Shown: positions 1-8,620 of the stretch, piece after piece
Position numbering within the stretch: the first letter of the stretch is position 1
How the letters are laid out: each line of letters starts with the position of its first letter
NCBI RefSeq assembly: GCF_048264025.1
Contig: NZ_JBLXDN010000001.1
Coordinates: 62,001 to 126,000, forward strand
DNA: 64,000 nt
Origin: Nitrincola sp048264025
GTDB lineage: Bacteria; Pseudomonadota; Gammaproteobacteria; Pseudomonadales; Balneatricaceae
Direction: 5' to 3'
Program-made: the position numbers and the translations under genes
The notes under the pieces: model-generated
The model's input: the letters and a program-made list of their open reading frames with translations, nothing else
What the model was told of the DNA's origin: nothing
Databases searched by the model: none

Positions 1-296
1 AACAGTGCCCCAAAAAAAGCGGCAAAGAACATCACTTCCGAGAAGATGAACCAGGCCATACCCTGTCGAAAAGAGCGGTCCATCTGCGCATCATACAGAC
101 CGCCCATGGACTCTCTGACCACATCACGGAACCAGCCATACATCACCAGTGCAATGCCAACCAGGCCAATTAGCAAGAAGGGTAAGCCGGTTCCATAACT
201 CATTAATGATCCGGCACCTATGGCCGTACTGGCCATAACCACAACAGCAATAATCGGCCATTTACTGGTTGGGGGAACATAATATTGACTAGTCAC
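1..296 (-). CDS. Cytochrome c oxidase subunit III, N-terminal part (cut by window edge)
   Basis: This is the first 98 codons of an aa3-type oxidase subunit III, an integral membrane subunit of the terminal oxidase. The reading frame starts at a GTG (294-296), begins VTSQYYVPP, and contains the family's early pattern with a WFIFSEVMFF membrane segment at its end. It overlaps the 3' end of cox11 by 8 bp in another frame, so translation is probably coupled. The rest lies to the left of position 1. Order coxB-coxA-cox11-cox3 is the usual gammaproteobacterial order. Confidence 0.9.
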   Translation of the reverse strand, partial: MTSQYYVPPTSKWPIIAVVVMASTAIGAGSLMSYGTGLPFLLIGLVGIALVMYGWFRDVVRESMGGLYDAQMDRSFRQGMAWFIFSEVMFFAAFFGAL

Positions 297-852
297 GAAA
301 GCCTCCCAAGGCAACCACTTCATCCATCGGATAGAGCGTATAAGCCAGCGTTAATGTTTTTATATCAGCAGGTAGATCAGGGTCGACCTGAAACACCAGC
401 GGTAACTGCATCGTCTCACCGGCCATCAACCATTGCTGCTCGAAGCAGAAACATTCCATCTTGCGAAAATGCCGAGCACCCGCTGAGGGGCTGATGCTCG
501 GCACGGCACGACCAGAACTGCGCTCATCACCTACATTAGTGAACTGAAAACGCGCCTGTGAGATCTGCCCCGGATGCACCATCACCACGGAGTCGAGAGC
601 TTCCAACCGCCAAGGCAAACCACTGCCACTGCGAGTCACCAACTGGACGCGTATCTGGCGCGACTCATCCACACCTTTAGCACTAATGATCTGCGCTGAA
701 TCGGCGGTTTTTCCATTCAATCCGGTCACTTCACAGAAAACGTCATACAGAGGTATCAAAGCCAATGTAAAGCCCACCATACCCAGCAACACCCAGAGGG
801 TTTTTTTAACGGTTCGCTTTACACCGGCTTGAGCTGTTTGGCTGACACTCAT
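289..852 (-). CDS. cox11: Cytochrome c oxidase assembly protein Cox11/CtaG
   Basis: Copper chaperone that delivers Cu to the CuB site of oxidase subunit I from the periplasmic side. The 187-residue protein has one N-terminal membrane anchor (about residues 18-36), a conserved Cys at 40, and the family's CFCF copper-binding motif at 134-137 after KME. Length is normal for Cox11. It sits 30 bp downstream of coxA and overlaps cox3, consistent with one transcript. Confidence 0.95.
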   Translation of the reverse strand: MSVSQTAQAGVKRTVKKTLWVLLGMVGFTLALIPLYDVFCEVTGLNGKTADSAQIISAKGVDESRQIRVQLVTRSGSGLPWRLEALDSVVMVHPGQISQARFQFTNVGDERSSGRAVPSISPSAGARHFRKMECFCFEQQWLMAGETMQLPLVFQVDPDLPADIKTLTLAYTLYPMDEVVALGGFRD

Positions 853-882
853 CGAGACGACCTCCTGGCATCTGTCGGCATG

Positions 883-2538
883 CTAGTGTCGACTCGGTGA
901 TTCAGTGGCCGGGTTATACGCTGGCGGCGTATCAAATGTATGCAGAGGCGCAGGACTCGGTACGGTCCACTCCAGACCTTCGGCACCCTCCCAGGCTTTC
1001 GCCGGGGCTTTTTCACCGCCGCGTATGGCTTTAATCAGCACCCAGACAAAGATCAACTGAGAGAAGCCGAACATAAAACCACCAATCGATGAAAGCATAT
1101 TGAAATCAGCAAACTGCAGGGCATAGTCCGGAATACGGCGCGGCATACCGGCCAGACCGGAAAAGTGCATTGGGAAGAAGGTTAAATTGACACCAATCAC
1201 TGACATCCAGAAATGCCATTTACCCAGAGTTTCATTGGCATAGTGCCCGGTCCATTTTGGCATCCAGTAATAGGCGGCAGCCATAATCGCGAACAAAGCA
1301 CCCGGCACCAACACATAATGGAAATGGGCCACCACAAAATAGGTATCGTGATACTGGAAATCAGCCGGCACTATCGCCAACATCACCCCGGACAAACCAC
1401 CAATGGTGAACATCACAATAAAGCCCAGCGCAAACAGCATCGGCACTTCAAAGGTAATTGACCCTCTAAACAGCGTGGCGATCCAGTTGAACACCTTAAC
1501 CCCGGTAGGCACGGCAATCAGCATGGTTGAGTACATAAAGAAGAGTTCGGCCGTGAGCGGCAACCCGACCGTAAACATGTGATGAGCCCAGACCACAAAC
1601 GACAGTACAGCAATGGATGCTGTGGCATAGACCATGGAGGCATAGCCGAACAGACGTTTACGGGCAAAGGTTGGTACGATCAGTGACACGATACCGAACG
1701 CCGGTAGTATCATGATGTAGACTTCGGGATGACCGAAAAACCAAAACAGATGCTGAAACAATACAGGATCACCACCACCGGCGGCATTGAAGAAGCTGGT
1801 ACCGAAGTTGATATCCATGAGCATCATGGTAACAACACCCGCCAGCACCGGCATCACCGCTATCAGTAAGAAAGCCGTAATCAGCCAGGTCCAGACAAAC
1901 AATGACATATCCATCAAACGCATACCCGGGGTACGCAGGTTCAGAATGGTGGCAATGATGTTAATGGCCCCGAGAATGGAGCTGATACCGGCCAAATGGA
2001 TCGACATGACAAAGAAGCTGGTTGAAGGTGGAGCAAAGGTGGTCGATAGCGGCGCATAGAAGGTCCAGCCAAAATTCGGCCCGCCGCCTTCCATAAACAG
2101 TGTAGATAACAGAATACCGAAAGCGACCGGTAATAACCAAAAACTGAAGTTGTTTAGACGCGGCAGTGCCATATCTGGCGCGCCGATCTGCATCGGAATC
2201 ATCCAGTTAGCCAAACCAACAAAAGCTGGCATGATTGCACCAAACACCATGATCAAGCCATGCATGGTGGTCATCTGATTGAAGAATTCCGGCTGAATAT
2301 ATTGCATGCCCGGTTGAAAGAGCTCAGCACGAATCACCAGCGCCATAGTGCCACCGATAAACAGCATCAGCAGCGAGAACAGCAGATAAAGGGAGCCGAT
2401 CTCTTTGTGATTAGTGGTTAATACCCAGCGCATTATGCCAGTCGGTCCATGGCTTGCATGACTTGCGTGTGCCGCACCACCCTGTGCAACATCACTGACA
2501 CTTTGCTGAACAGTCGCTTGCGATGTATCAGACGCCAT
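883..2538 (-). CDS. coxA: Cytochrome c oxidase subunit I (aa3 type)
   Basis: Catalytic heme-copper subunit that reduces O2 to water and pumps protons. The 551-residue protein shows the diagnostic WFFGHPEVYI segment (CuB ligand and cross-linked Tyr region), the VWAHHMFTVG His pair, and the HDTYFVVAHFHYV segment with the heme a and a3 ligands near the end of helix X. It has about 12 hydrophobic segments. A Ser/His/Ala-rich N-terminal extension precedes the first helix. It begins 15 bp after coxB. Confidence 0.97.
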   Translation of the reverse strand: MASDTSQATVQQSVSDVAQGGAAHASHASHGPTGIMRWVLTTNHKEIGSLYLLFSLLMLFIGGTMALVIRAELFQPGMQYIQPEFFNQMTTMHGLIMVFGAIMPAFVGLANWMIPMQIGAPDMALPRLNNFSFWLLPVAFGILLSTLFMEGGGPNFGWTFYAPLSTTFAPPSTSFFVMSIHLAGISSILGAINIIATILNLRTPGMRLMDMSLFVWTWLITAFLLIAVMPVLAGVVTMMLMDINFGTSFFNAAGGGDPVLFQHLFWFFGHPEVYIMILPAFGIVSLIVPTFARKRLFGYASMVYATASIAVLSFVVWAHHMFTVGLPLTAELFFMYSTMLIAVPTGVKVFNWIATLFRGSITFEVPMLFALGFIVMFTIGGLSGVMLAIVPADFQYHDTYFVVAHFHYVLVPGALFAIMAAAYYWMPKWTGHYANETLGKWHFWMSVIGVNLTFFPMHFSGLAGMPRRIPDYALQFADFNMLSSIGGFMFGFSQLIFVWVLIKAIRGGEKAPAKAWEGAEGLEWTVPSPAPLHTFDTPPAYNPATESPSRH

Positions 2539-2553
2539 AACATTAACCTCTTC

Positions 2554-3699
2554 TTATTGTGATTCCAGCAAAGCACGCACGGCAGATGGCTGCACAAGAT
2601 CACCCGTATCATTTCCCCAGGCATTACGCTCATAGGTGATCACCGCCGCGATTTCAGCCGGTGACAGCGTCGCACCGAAAGCTGGCATGGCGGTGCCTGT
2701 TCTACCATGTAAAACAATTGCTTTATGAGCTTCCAGCGCATCTGGATCTATCGAAATACCTGAGCCTGCCAAGGCCGGGAACATGGGTGGCAACCCCTGC
2801 CCTTCAGGCTGATGACAAGCAGAGCAGTAGGTGTTGTAGGTTGCCATGCCCCGTTCCATCAGTTCATCCATTTCCCAATCACGGTCAGACCCAGCGGCTT
2901 CAACGGCCGCCGCCTCGCGGCGACTATCTAACCAGACAACATAGTCCTCAGGGGATACAGCTTTAACCTCAATCGGCATAAACGCGTGATCACGGCCACA
3001 CAGCTCAGCACATTGACCACGGTAAATACCCGGCTCATCGATCTCAAACCAGGTTTCATTGATAAACCCTGGGATGGCATCTTTTTTCACCGCCAGGTCA
3101 GGTACCCACCAGGAATGAATAACGTCATTGGCCGTCAGCAACACACGAATTTTTTTACCGGTAGGCACCACCATTGGCTCATCTACTTCAACCAGATAAT
3201 TGTCACCCTTAGCATCGGCTGCATAGATCTGGTCTCTGGGGGTTGCCAGGTTACTGAAAAAACTGACATCTTCTTCAAGATACTCATAACGCCAGCGCCA
3301 TTGATACCCTGTGACCAGCACATCGATATCAGCCTCTGAAGCGTCATACATTTTTTTCAGGGTAGCGGTTGCAGGCACGGCCATCAGCACCAGGATCACT
3401 AATGGGATGGCAGTCCAGATGATCTCAACGGTAGTATTTTCATGAAAATGAGCAGCTTTTGCCCCCTTGGATTTACGGTAGGTAATCAGTGAATAGAACA
3501 TGACCCCGAAGACAACCACAGCAATCACTACACAGATCCATAGAATGATCATGTGCAGACCGTACACTTCCCGACTGATTTCTGTGACACCAACCGGCAT
3601 ATTCCATCCGGACGAGGTATTTATTGATGATGCTTGTGCAAAGCCAGTAAACAATGACAGAAGCACGACACTAAAAGCTGTGTGAATAAGTCGGCCCAT
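2554..3699 (-). CDS. coxB: Cytochrome c oxidase subunit II with C-terminal cytochrome c domain
   Basis: Electron-entry subunit of the aa3 oxidase. Numbered from an upstream TTG, it shows a signal peptide (to about residue 24), two membrane helices (about 48-72 and 92-112), and the CuA domain with H196, C231, E233, C235, H239 and M242. Fused after it is a class I cytochrome c domain with CSACH at 293-297 and a likely Met ligand in TAMPAF (M339). I start at the ATG at 3697-3699, behind a G-rich ribosome site. The fusion marks a caa3-like oxidase able to take electrons through its own heme c. Confidence 0.95.
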   Translation of the reverse strand: MGRLIHTAFSVVLLSLFTGFAQASSINTSSGWNMPVGVTEISREVYGLHMIILWICVVIAVVVFGVMFYSLITYRKSKGAKAAHFHENTTVEIIWTAIPLVILVLMAVPATATLKKMYDASEADIDVLVTGYQWRWRYEYLEEDVSFFSNLATPRDQIYAADAKGDNYLVEVDEPMVVPTGKKIRVLLTANDVIHSWWVPDLAVKKDAIPGFINETWFEIDEPGIYRGQCAELCGRDHAFMPIEVKAVSPEDYVVWLDSRREAAAVEAAGSDRDWEMDELMERGMATYNTYCSACHQPEGQGLPPMFPALAGSGISIDPDALEAHKAIVLHGRTGTAMPAFGATLSPAEIAAVITYERNAWGNDTGDLVQPSAVRALLESQ

Positions 3700-3791
3700 C
3701 AATCCCCCCTTTATTTTTATGAATAAGGAAATGCAGCCAGTATTTTGTTACGTTGAGTATAGACAGGAAATGAAAAGGTGCAATAATTTAA

Positions 3792-3965
3792 TTAATTAGC
3801 GGCGAACCAGGCAATGGTTGCGACTAAAACAACAAAAATCAATGCCATAAGAATTCCGACAAAAACAAATTTCCAGGGTGATACTGACTGAAAGTCCTGC
3901 TGCCGGTTAGCTTCAGACTGTACGCCAAAAAAGGCAGCCAATACTGACTTGATTATTTTAAGCAT
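3792..3965 (-). CDS. DUF2970 family small membrane protein
   Basis: A 57-codon gene beginning MLKIIKSVLAAFFGVQSE and ending TIAWFAAN, with a single membrane helix over about residues 33-54. The start (ATG at 3963-3965) has an AGGTG ribosome site about 8 bp upstream. The N-terminal AAFFGVQSE-N-R-Q-DF pattern is what I remember for DUF2970, a family commonly found beside oxidase genes. It lies 92 bp upstream of coxB on the same strand, so a role in oxidase assembly or stability is possible but unproven. Confidence 0.85.
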   Translation of the reverse strand: MLKIIKSVLAAFFGVQSEANRQQDFQSVSPWKFVFVGILMALIFVVLVATIAWFAAN

Positions 3966-4100
3966 CTCAGCACCTATTAACCTTATATTTTATGCAAGAA
4001 ATAACATTAGAAATACTGAATAAATCTAGATGTCTGTTAGTTGGCGCACATAACCGATGGACATTTTAAAAATATAATTATTTCATCACTTTATATAAAG

Positions 4101-4147
4101 TAGACTATAAACAGAAAATAGAAATACCTAGTCTAGAATATAGACTA
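4101..4147. repeat. AT-rich triple TAGACTA motif, two copies as an inverted repeat
   Basis: The heptamer TAGACTA occurs at 4101-4107 and 4141-4147, and its reverse complement TAGTCTA at 4129-4135, so the last two form a 7-bp inverted repeat with a 5-bp spacer. The surrounding 279-bp gap between the DUF2970 gene and the next small gene is strongly AT-rich and holds no convincing ORF. It could be a binding site upstream of the oxidase transcript; no known regulator is recognised. Confidence 0.4.
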
Positions 4148-4244
4148 ATAAATTATATCGTTTGATAATGTTTTATTAATTAATTGAATAGTTTAGATGC
4201 ACTGTATCTATGCACCTGGAGCCTATAACATCAGTCAGACAAGG

Positions 4245-4544
4245 CTAGTCAGATGATCGCGGATTCTTGCGGTGTGTTACGGCATGCAAGGCTGTCTGGT
4301 ATTCGAAATAGACGGTAAAACTATCATAAACCCACTGACTGATCGGTGGCTGTCCTACTGGTGCAACTTTTCTGACGGGTTCGCCAAAACGGCTCAGCAC
4401 AGCCTGCTCAGACAAGCCATTAACGAACATCTGATCACCAGGGCGCACTTCAGGCTGAAACTGGTTAATGGTCAGTACTTCGGCAGATAAAGGCCCAGAC
4501 AACGCAACTAACAGCAACATCCCTGTGAAGCTTATCTTGCTCAT
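4245..4544 (-). CDS. Small secreted conserved protein (BamE/SmpA-like fold suspected)
   Basis: A 99-residue protein with a clear signal peptide (SKISFTGMLLLVALSGPLSA). The mature part has the pattern LSEQAVLSRFGEPV...PPISQWVYDSFTVYFEY, resembling the short repeat unit of BamE/OmlA-like periplasmic proteins and a Pseudomonas family of unknown function. I use the ATG at 4542-4544 because an AGGAAG site lies 7 bp upstream; the longer frame adds 14 residues before the signal peptide. It follows the RidA gene on the same strand after 155 bp. Function unknown. Confidence 0.7.
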   Translation of the reverse strand: MSKISFTGMLLLVALSGPLSAEVLTINQFQPEVRPGDQMFVNGLSEQAVLSRFGEPVRKVAPVGQPPISQWVYDSFTVYFEYQTALHAVTHRKNPRSSD

Positions 4545-4699
4545 GACACTCTTCCTTTCTCTGATAGTCATATTCACGCTCAACACCTGAATAAAACTCT
4601 AGCCTGAGCCTGCATGCATTACAACTCTCCGTATTGAACAGTCGAGTACAACCTGCCGTAATGTTGATGCAGCTCAAGCTATCTGTTCAGGCTACTTGT

Positions 4700-5050
4700 T
4701 CAGGGAAGCGCTGCCACTACCATAATTTCAACTTTCCACTCCGGCTTGGCCAGCTTGGCTTCAACACAGGCGCGCACCGGTGGACGTCCTGGTGCAACCC
4801 AGGCATCCCAGGCAGCATTCATCTGATCAAACTCGGCCAGATCTGTCACCCAAATGGTAGCGGACAGAAGATTGTCCTTTGCTGTGCCTGCTTGTGCCAA
4901 CAACGCATCGATACCGGCCAGAATCTGTTCTGTTTGCCCGCGCATGTCAGCACTGGCATCGGCTGCCACCTGGCCTGCCAGATAGACTGTGTCATTATGC
5001 ACTGTCATTTGGCTCATACGCTGATTGCTGCCGTGATAAGTAATAGTCAT
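4700..5050 (-). CDS. RidA/YjgF family enamine/imine deaminase
   Basis: A 116-residue single-domain RidA-family protein (TVYLAGQVA near the N-terminus, conserved Arg in PPVRACVEA, C-terminal KVEIMVVA). RidA proteins hydrolyse reactive enamines and imines made by PLP enzymes. It is the last gene of the same-strand catabolic run, 47 bp after the deacetylase gene, which suits quenching intermediates of the aminotransferase encoded upstream. It is distinct from the housekeeping RidA at 63510-63899. Confidence 0.85.
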   Translation of the reverse strand: MTITYHGSNQRMSQMTVHNDTVYLAGQVAADASADMRGQTEQILAGIDALLAQAGTAKDNLLSATIWVTDLAEFDQMNAAWDAWVAPGRPPVRACVEAKLAKPEWKVEIMVVAALP

Positions 5051-5097
5051 GCTGTCTCTCTCATTGCTGTTGTATTGCTGTTGTATTAGATGCCCTT

Positions 5098-6144
5098 TCA
5101 GACACCACGAAAACCCTGTAAAAAAGCCGCCAGATTGTTACCCAGATGCACTGTCGGATACCCACCTTCCTGAACTACCACAGTCGGCAGATTCAAATCG
5201 GCCAAGCGGCGACCAATCGAGTTAAAATCCTGTGTTTCCAGCGCAAGCCCCGCCAAGGGATCATCCTTATGTGCATCCAGTCCCAAGGCAATAACGACAG
5301 CCTCAGGCCGAAAATCAGCCAAGCGCTCCAACAAGGCATCCAGGGTATTCAGAAACCCCTGCCCGGCGGTTCCGATAGGCAAGGGCATATTGACATTAAA
5401 GCCCTGCCCTGCACCCACTCCGGTTTCATTTTCATGCCCCCAAAAGAAGGGATAAAACTGCCGGGTATCCGCATGCAGGGAGCCGGTCCAGACGTCTGGG
5501 CGCTCATAGAAAATCGTCTGGGTGCCATTGCCATGGTGCAGATCGACATCCACTACAGCCACCCGATCATACTGCTCACGTAGTACGGTAGCCGCCAGCG
5601 CTGAGTTATTAAGATAACAGAAACCACCAGCCAATTCTGGTCCGGCATGATGTCCTGGGGGACGACAGAGGGCATAGGCACTGCCTGCACCCTGCAACAC
5701 GCTGTCAGCGGCCGCTTCGGCGGTAGCAGCACTGGCCATAATACCTTTGAAGCTATCCGGTCCTATAGGGCACGCCATATCACTCAGATGCCAACCGGCC
5801 AGCCCTACCGGGTGCTGGGGATACATCCTAGCGGCCCCGCAAGGATGCGTATTCGGAGTCACTATGTCAGAAGCACCGGGTAACGCAACCCAGCGTTGAT
5901 AGATGGTCTCCAGAAAGTCCAGATAACGAGGCGTATGGATCTGTTGTAAGCGTGCCCGGATACGCTGCTGCTGCAGCTCACTGTCCAAAGCTTCAGGTGC
6001 CGACAACTGGATATCCAGCTTATCCAGCGTAGCGCGCAAAATATCGGCACGTACCGGGCCTTCAGGCGAATCAATAATCTTGCCGCGCATGATCATTGTC
6101 GCCGGAGCATGCAGGCTTTGAGGTTCTGCGTAATAAAATTTCAT
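5098..6144 (-). CDS. Histone deacetylase superfamily amidohydrolase, acetylpolyamine amidohydrolase-like
   Basis: Zn-dependent deacetylase of the arginase/deacetylase fold, 348 residues. Visible active-site elements are the His pair in PPGHHAG (H165, H166), the metal ligands D201 and H203 in DVDLHHGNG, D290 in GLDAHKDDP and the transition-state Tyr in EGGY (Y329). The N-terminal layout (MKFYYAEPQSLH...GPVRAD) and the long loop at about 88-135 match bacterial acetylpolyamine amidohydrolases better than AcuC. It lies 32 bp behind the thiolase gene, so removing an N-acetyl group from an acetylated diamine or amino acid intermediate is the likely job. Exact substrate unknown. Confidence 0.88.
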   Translation of the reverse strand: MKFYYAEPQSLHAPATMIMRGKIIDSPEGPVRADILRATLDKLDIQLSAPEALDSELQQQRIRARLQQIHTPRYLDFLETIYQRWVALPGASDIVTPNTHPCGAARMYPQHPVGLAGWHLSDMACPIGPDSFKGIMASAATAEAAADSVLQGAGSAYALCRPPGHHAGPELAGGFCYLNNSALAATVLREQYDRVAVVDVDLHHGNGTQTIFYERPDVWTGSLHADTRQFYPFFWGHENETGVGAGQGFNVNMPLPIGTAGQGFLNTLDALLERLADFRPEAVVIALGLDAHKDDPLAGLALETQDFNSIGRRLADLNLPTVVVQEGGYPTVHLGNNLAAFLQGFRGV

Positions 6145-6176
6145 GCGTATTCCACTTTAACTGTTCAGGATAAAAA

Positions 6177-7349
6177 TCAGTTGATGCCTTCCAGCAACAT
6201 AGCAATGCCCTGACCGCCACCGATGCAAGCGGCGGCGATACCGTAACGCCGCTGTTGTTGCTTCAAGGTACGCGCCAGTGTACCTGCCAGGCGGATGCCG
6301 GTTGCACCCAGCGGGTGACCGAGTGCCAGCGCACCGCCATGAATATTCACCCGTTCGGCATCCAGCTGCAGCCTCTGTATGGCATACAAGGGTACAACAC
6401 TAAAGGCTTCATTGATCTCCCAGAAATCGATCTGTTCAGCCCGCAGCCCGGTTAATGCCAGGAGTTTTTCCACTGCTGGCACGACACCCTGTCCCATCAA
6501 CTCCGGTCGTGTGCCCCGATCGACACAAGCCACCACCCGTGCCAGGGGCTCCAGGCCATTGCTTTGCATTGCCTGCTCTGACATCAGCAACGCCAGTGCC
6601 GCGCCACTGGTCAGTGGCGAACTGTTACCTGCGGTGATCTGGCCATTTTCTTCAAATGCCGGCTTCAAATCAGACAGGGTTTCCAGTGTAGTCGCCTCAC
6701 GGATACAGGCATCCACACGGTAGTTGGGTTGCTCCGGCGTATCGACTGCCAGGATTTCACCCGCCAGAAAGCCCTGTTCACCTGCAGCCGTAGCCAGCTG
6801 GTGTGAGCGGCAGGCAAAGCGATCCATCATCTCACGGCTGATATTGCCCAACCTGGCCAACGACTCGGCCGTCAGCCCCATATTCATCACTCTGGCGACA
6901 TCATAATCCGGCTGTAGCTGCGGTACTGTCAAAATACCTTCGTTGAACAGCGAAGGACCCATGGGCACCCGGCTCATGTGTTCATAACCACCGGCAAGAG
7001 CAATATCAGCGCCGCCTGAGGCTATATTCAAACTTGCCATGCGCATGGCCGCCAGGCCCGATCCACACTGCTGATCGATCATCCGCGAGGCACACTGATC
7101 ACCGAGGACTGTCTGAAGTATGGGATAACGTCCACCAAAACTCCACTGCTCCTTCACTCCCAGCGCACAACCCAAGGTCAGGTCATCCACCTGATCGGTT
7201 TGCAGTTGGGTGGTCTGCAGCATTTCATCAATCAGTTTAGCCAGTAAAGTGGGGCCAGACAGGGAAGAAAACGCATCCACTTCCGGTTTTTTCGGGTGCG
7301 CCCGGGTAAAGGCGGTGCGTCGGTAATGACTCAGGTAGACAGGTTTCAT
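6177..7349 (-). CDS. Thiolase (acetyl-CoA acyltransferase)
   Basis: Cleaves a 3-oxoacyl-CoA with CoA to acetyl-CoA and a shortened acyl-CoA. The nucleophilic Cys is in QQCGSGLAAM, the NEAFS motif follows, then the catalytic His in GGALALGHPLGATG and the C-terminal Cys in CIGGGQG. About 390 residues, normal for a thiolase. I choose the ATG at 7347-7349, starting MKPVYLSHYRRTAF; it overlaps the M20 gene stop as ATGA, implying translational coupling. Its place after a 3-oxoacid-type CoA-transferase suggests a dedicated pathway rather than fatty-acid oxidation. Confidence 0.93.
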   Translation of the reverse strand: MKPVYLSHYRRTAFTRAHPKKPEVDAFSSLSGPTLLAKLIDEMLQTTQLQTDQVDDLTLGCALGVKEQWSFGGRYPILQTVLGDQCASRMIDQQCGSGLAAMRMASLNIASGGADIALAGGYEHMSRVPMGPSLFNEGILTVPQLQPDYDVARVMNMGLTAESLARLGNISREMMDRFACRSHQLATAAGEQGFLAGEILAVDTPEQPNYRVDACIREATTLETLSDLKPAFEENGQITAGNSSPLTSGAALALLMSEQAMQSNGLEPLARVVACVDRGTRPELMGQGVVPAVEKLLALTGLRAEQIDFWEINEAFSVVPLYAIQRLQLDAERVNIHGGALALGHPLGATGIRLAGTLARTLKQQQRRYGIAAACIGGGQGIAMLLEGIN

Positions 7350-8620
7350 AAGGCTTCCAGTTTGCACCAGCGACTGATAAACAGCGCATAGGTTTTCAGA
7401 ACATGGCGGATAGATTCGATATCGACACACTCATCCACGCCATGGATATTTTTAGCTATCGGACCGTAACAGGTGCCCGCGGTACGACTGTAAAAATGAA
7501 AGGCTCGCAGGTCTGTGGTGCAGGTGGACAAATACTGCTCCGGTTCGCTATCAGTCAATGAGCGGTGACAGCCAGCCAGCAAGCCGATCCCGCCATGCTT
7601 CAGATCGACCAGATGTCCTTCTGAGCGAAAGCCGTGAAAGCGCAGCACAGGTTTGGAGATAGCCAGGTTACTGCTGGACCTGTTGACACTTTCCACCGCA
7701 TCACTGACTTTCTGCATAATGTCATTCGCGGACATTCCCGGTGGAAAACCTATCCGGCCTTCCATTTCAGCATAGGCCGGAACACTGGAGGGCCAGTTGC
7801 CTCCCTGAATTTTACCGATATTCAGATTAAAGGGCCGTGCCACCGCATCATAAGGAGGCGACTTGTGGTAGGTATTAAGCTCTTCTTCCAGAAGTTTAAG
7901 TGCCGGGATATAGCGCTGCAGTTTTTCGATGGCATTCTCTCCGGCGGCGGTATCCAACACATGCACTGGCTTCCCCTGCACCGTCAGTTTAAACCAGAGT
8001 ACACCCACCTGACCGGAATAGATCTGTGGCCCAAAGGGTTCCGGAATCAACACAAAGTCGCCGCCAAAACCCTGCTGCAGACACGACAGCGCACCATTGC
8101 CGGAACACTCCTCTTCAACCACCGCCTGCAACGTAATTGGCGAGGTGATTTTGTACCCGGCGTGCTGCACTGCATGAACGGCAAAGATCATTGCCGCCAC
8201 ACCGGATTGCATATCGCCAGCCCCTCTACCATACAACCAGCCATCCTTGATCCAGGGCTCATGTGGAGCCTGAGTCCACATATCGACAGGATCCGCCGGG
8301 ACCACATCCAGATGACCGTTAAACACCAGGGTTTTGCCACTAGCACCCGGATTGAGTTGCGCTACCAGATTGTATTTATCTTCATGATTCCAGGGCACGG
8401 GGGCATAGAGTGGATGGGTGCAGAGTTCAGCATGCTTCATCGCCACGCGTTGCACCGGCAATTGCAGCGCCTGCAGTTGCCGTTCGACGACATCCAGTAC
8501 GCCCTGCTCCTGATTCAGAACGCTGTACTGCTTGACCATATCCTGAGTGAACGCCAGAGTATCGGCAAATACCGCATCACAGCTCTGCAGAATGGCCTGT
8601 TCAGTTGTATTCAGACTCAT
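7346..8620 (-). CDS. M20 family metallo-deacylase (ArgE/DapE type, YodQ-like)
   Basis: A 424-residue di-zinc hydrolase of the ArgE/DapE group. Metal and catalytic motifs are visible: FNGHLDVVP, GRGAGDMQSG, and the Glu pair in VEEECSGNGAL, with the dimerisation domain after GQVGVLWFKLTVQG. Such enzymes remove acyl groups from amino acids. It overlaps both the CoA-transferase B gene (ATGA, 8617-8620) and the thiolase gene. From memory the order aminotransferase, CoA-transferase pair, M20 is that of B. subtilis yodT-yodS-yodR-yodQ, beside lysine aminomutase and beta-lysine acetyltransferase. Confidence 0.88.
   Translation of the reverse strand: MSLNTTEQAILQSCDAVFADTLAFTQDMVKQYSVLNQEQGVLDVVERQLQALQLPVQRVAMKHAELCTHPLYAPVPWNHEDKYNLVAQLNPGASGKTLVFNGHLDVVPADPVDMWTQAPHEPWIKDGWLYGRGAGDMQSGVAAMIFAVHAVQHAGYKITSPITLQAVVEEECSGNGALSCLQQGFGGDFVLIPEPFGPQIYSGQVGVLWFKLTVQGKPVHVLDTAAGENAIEKLQRYIPALKLLEEELNTYHKSPPYDAVARPFNLNIGKIQGGNWPSSVPAYAEMEGRIGFPPGMSANDIMQKVSDAVESVNRSSSNLAISKPVLRFHGFRSEGHLVDLKHGGIGLLAGCHRSLTDSEPEQYLSTCTTDLRAFHFYSRTAGTCYGPIAKNIHGVDECVDIESIRHVLKTYALFISRWCKLEAL

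Noticed and set aside
5098..6144. Assignment as acetoin utilisation protein AcuC
   Set aside because: N-terminal sequence, loop length and operon partners fit acetylpolyamine amidohydrolases better, and no acetoin genes are near.
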